NCBI RefSeq assembly: GCF_000350225.1
Contig: NW_005179118.1
Span: 62,001-126,000 of the forward strand
DNA from: Chondrus crispus
Taxonomy: Eukaryota; Rhodophyta; Florideophyceae; Gigartinales; Gigartinaceae
Direction of reading: 5' to 3'
DNA length: 64,000 bases
Each line of letters starts with the position of its first letter. The stretch's first letter is position 1. Positions 61,922-64,000 of the stretch are shown here, one piece after another. A program made the translations under genes and the position numbers. The notes under the pieces are model-generated. The model ran no database searches, was not told where the DNA came from, and was given only the letters and a program-made list of their open reading frames with translations.

Positions 61922-62440
61922 GCTATGCCCAAACGTAAACGTGCAATTGATTCATAGCACTGTTGCTATATTTTGTAGATCCCTGATACCGGCACTGTTT
62001 CCAAAGGACACGCCGGCATCCCACGTCCTAGTTTCGAGATACTCAGTCCCCATTCTTTTGTATGCCTGATTCTATACAGCATCGATGAGAAATGTCTTTC
62101 TGACAGCGACCACCACTAGCGGGGCTTTCTCTTCCTTTCCATTTCCGCTGAAATCAACTCTAGATAGATCCCCCTTCTTAGTTGTCGGTCGCACATCGTC
62201 TACCGTTGCTCATTGTCCCTTGTTTATTTTAGGCCACTACTTCCTCTCCTCACGTTCCGTAAACAATTAGTACTTGCTGTATGCTCTGGTGAGGACGACA
62301 GGACAAGAAACAAGTCTCTCGACTTTCCTTTAACGCATCTAGCGTCGGGATCAAGTATCCACGGCAATCGCTCTCTGACGTTCTGAGACGGACTGTAGGT
62401 GCGATTTGGAGATGGAATTTGCGTGCAGAATACCAACATG
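61922..62440. repeat. Dispersed repeat, copy 2 (partner at 36525-37112)
   Basis: Same order of conserved blocks as the left-hand copy, about 80-85% alike by eye, without that copy's two internal duplications. It starts just after the poly-G run (TTGCTATGCCCAAACGTAAA; the left copy has TTGCTACGCCCAAACTTAAA). Confidence 0.8.
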
Positions 62441-63521
62441 AGTACGAAAATGCGCTATTCGACGACGGTGTCGATCGCAGCGGGGTTCGCGCCTGCTTCG
62501 AGGCCGTTGTGCGTGTCAAACCAGTGCCTGTGTAATAATGTAAGGCCATTTCCTCAAATTAAACCTTTCCGTATGGTACCATATTGGTGGTGGTCTCGTT
62601 TCGCTACATTTGCGTTGCGCTGTTCTGTAGAGTGAGCCAGAGCTCATGACGAAGTTAATCTAAAGTGATAGTCGGCGAATTCTTGCACGCACGCGACTCC
62701 ATCAGGACCACGACTACCAGATTCAGCTCATCTAAACGAAGTGAGACATTTGCCACACCTTAGCAGATCGACGAGGCCCGTTCACACTCAGCTTATCCAG
62801 TTGTTCTGGACTTCTTGTACTGTAGTGAAAGACCTCAAGGGGAGACTTCATTCTGATGTGCTTTTCTCTAATACTTCTTGCAGCAGATACATCGTTGTCC
62901 CGAAGGCGAAGTTCCCCTCACTTCTCGTTACAAGATATAAATTAAATTTCGTTCAAAGGAAGGTACTCGAGTCCTAAAATTTCAGACGTGTTGTGGTAAG
63001 CGACAAGAGCTCCAGACATTCTGCCAAAGCGTAATTGCAATGCATATTTGAGGAACACTGCGTGTACCATATCGTAAAACTCTCGTTCCTAAGAATTGCT
63101 CTTACCTCTCAAGAAGCCGAGGCCATGGGTGAAAATGCATCGTGGTTTTGTAGATAGATCCTATCGAACAGAGGCAACTGCTCTTGTTTTTACATCGAAA
63201 CCTTCGCCAGTGTTCTCGTTTTGGCAGTTAATTTGCGCTCGTAATAAAAACTTCGAGATCTTATAATAGTTGTAGAATTGCTACTCCGGGCTCGCTAAAC
63301 CTTTTGGCTTCATCCATATTATCGTGAGGAACACTACTGTTTTTATTTAGGGAACGGACGTACTTTGTAGAGAATTCATTCGGGGATGTGGTCAGCATTC
63401 TTTCCATCAAGTGCCCAAGATCGATTCGACGGAGCGGCAAGTTTTATTTTATGAATAGTTTAGGGGATTATGGTTTTTTGTCTTTAGTTTGTTTGATAAG
63501 GAGAGAGTGGAGGGCAGCGGC
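62441..63521. other. No supported gene
   Basis: Short frames only, without recognisable motifs on either strand. Confidence 0.4.
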
Positions 63522-64000
63522 CGGTGGGGGGGGGCGTGGGGGGGGCGCAGCGGCCGCGGGGTAGGGCGAGGCTCGACAGCGCTGGGAGGGGCCGGCTGTG
63601 GACGCGGAGTCGTGCGGTGTGACGCGCACGTGTTGAAAATGCGAGCGCGTGCCATAGACTCACAGCGCAGCGGGCGTCACGGGGTGGGGCGCGAATTTTG
63701 CGTTTTCGTGTGAGAGGCGTCGGACACCAGGGACGGCGTCGGTCTCTTTTATCATAATATTTAAAACGTCAATAAATGGTGCAGATTTCAATTGTATGTC
63801 GCCGATTTTTACAGCACACATCTACTGTACGGCGCGGGGGGCGGGAGAGGGGGACGCACACCCACTTTCAGCCCACAACTGGAGCTTTCTTCCCCATTCC
63901 CCAGTACAGTATACTGTGGTCGTGCATTCTACTTTTGATTTCCGTTCAGCAATACAGCCACGGTTTCGGAAACTGCTACGCGCTACTACTGTAGTGACCA
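63522..64000 (+). mobile_element. Internally deleted derivative of the 55.09-57.25 kb unit
   Basis: Left block 63535-63842 matches 55110-55403 and right block 63842-64000 matches 57084-57245. The junction reads GCGCGGGGGG|CGGGAGAGGGGGACGC, with G-run microhomology. It runs to the window edge, so the right end may continue. Confidence 0.85.

Noticed and set aside
1..64000. tRNA or rRNA genes
   Set aside because: I scanned by eye for cloverleaf-like blocks and conserved rRNA words and saw none I would defend; a covariance-model search would be decisive.

Overview
The window is nuclear DNA from a eukaryote. It holds pieces of eukaryotic cell-cycle genes (E2F-type regulator, ORC1, XMAP215/MOR1-type TOG protein, DNA polymerase alpha), GT-AG introns of about 70-150 bp, two full-size LTR retrotransposons, satellites and degenerate telomere-like tracts. 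Few introns, many repeats, a chromodomain gypsy element and plant-like architectures fit a repeat-rich red alga such as a florideophyte. That placement is inference; no organelle or rRNA marker is present.

Layout. 1-13.65 kb is a decayed genic stretch. It opens with a gypsy gag fragment (1-165, minus), then an E2F-like fragment (minus), an ORC1-like gene with a plausible PHD-like exon and 93-bp intron (plus), unassigned minus-strand frames, a TOG-domain microtubule protein (plus) and the N-terminus of DNA polymerase alpha (plus), with minisatellites at 10.9-12.6 kb. Every recognisable gene here carries at least one stop or frameshift. 13.65-32.25 kb is a minus-strand Ty1/copia element (573-bp LTRs) split within gag by a plus-strand gypsy/chromovirus element (17496-30106, 600-bp LTRs differing at one base, GACGT target duplication). 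The gypsy element carries a long 3' region with an intact 939-codon antisense frame.

32.25-50 kb holds short mobile fragments (pogo/CENP-B-like helix-turn-helix, MITE-like inverted repeats), an ABC-transporter ATPase fragment, a Uma2-family nuclease-like gene, a multi-exon coiled-coil gene, an MTA/SAH-deaminase-like pseudogene, and three tandem arrays (about 165-190 bp, 135 bp and 553 bp). The 553-bp array stops exactly at a telomere-like tract at 49.54 kb.

50-64 kb holds a 600-codon tyrosine-recombinase-like gene, a transposon-like unit with a decayed frame (55.09-57.25 kb) and its internally deleted derivative (63.52-64.0 kb), and a WD40 gene built from near-identical 129-bp repeats. There is no operon logic. 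The window reads as old gene territory invaded by layered mobile elements; the intact coding capacity that stands out is the antisense frame of the gypsy element, the recombinase gene and the WD40 gene.
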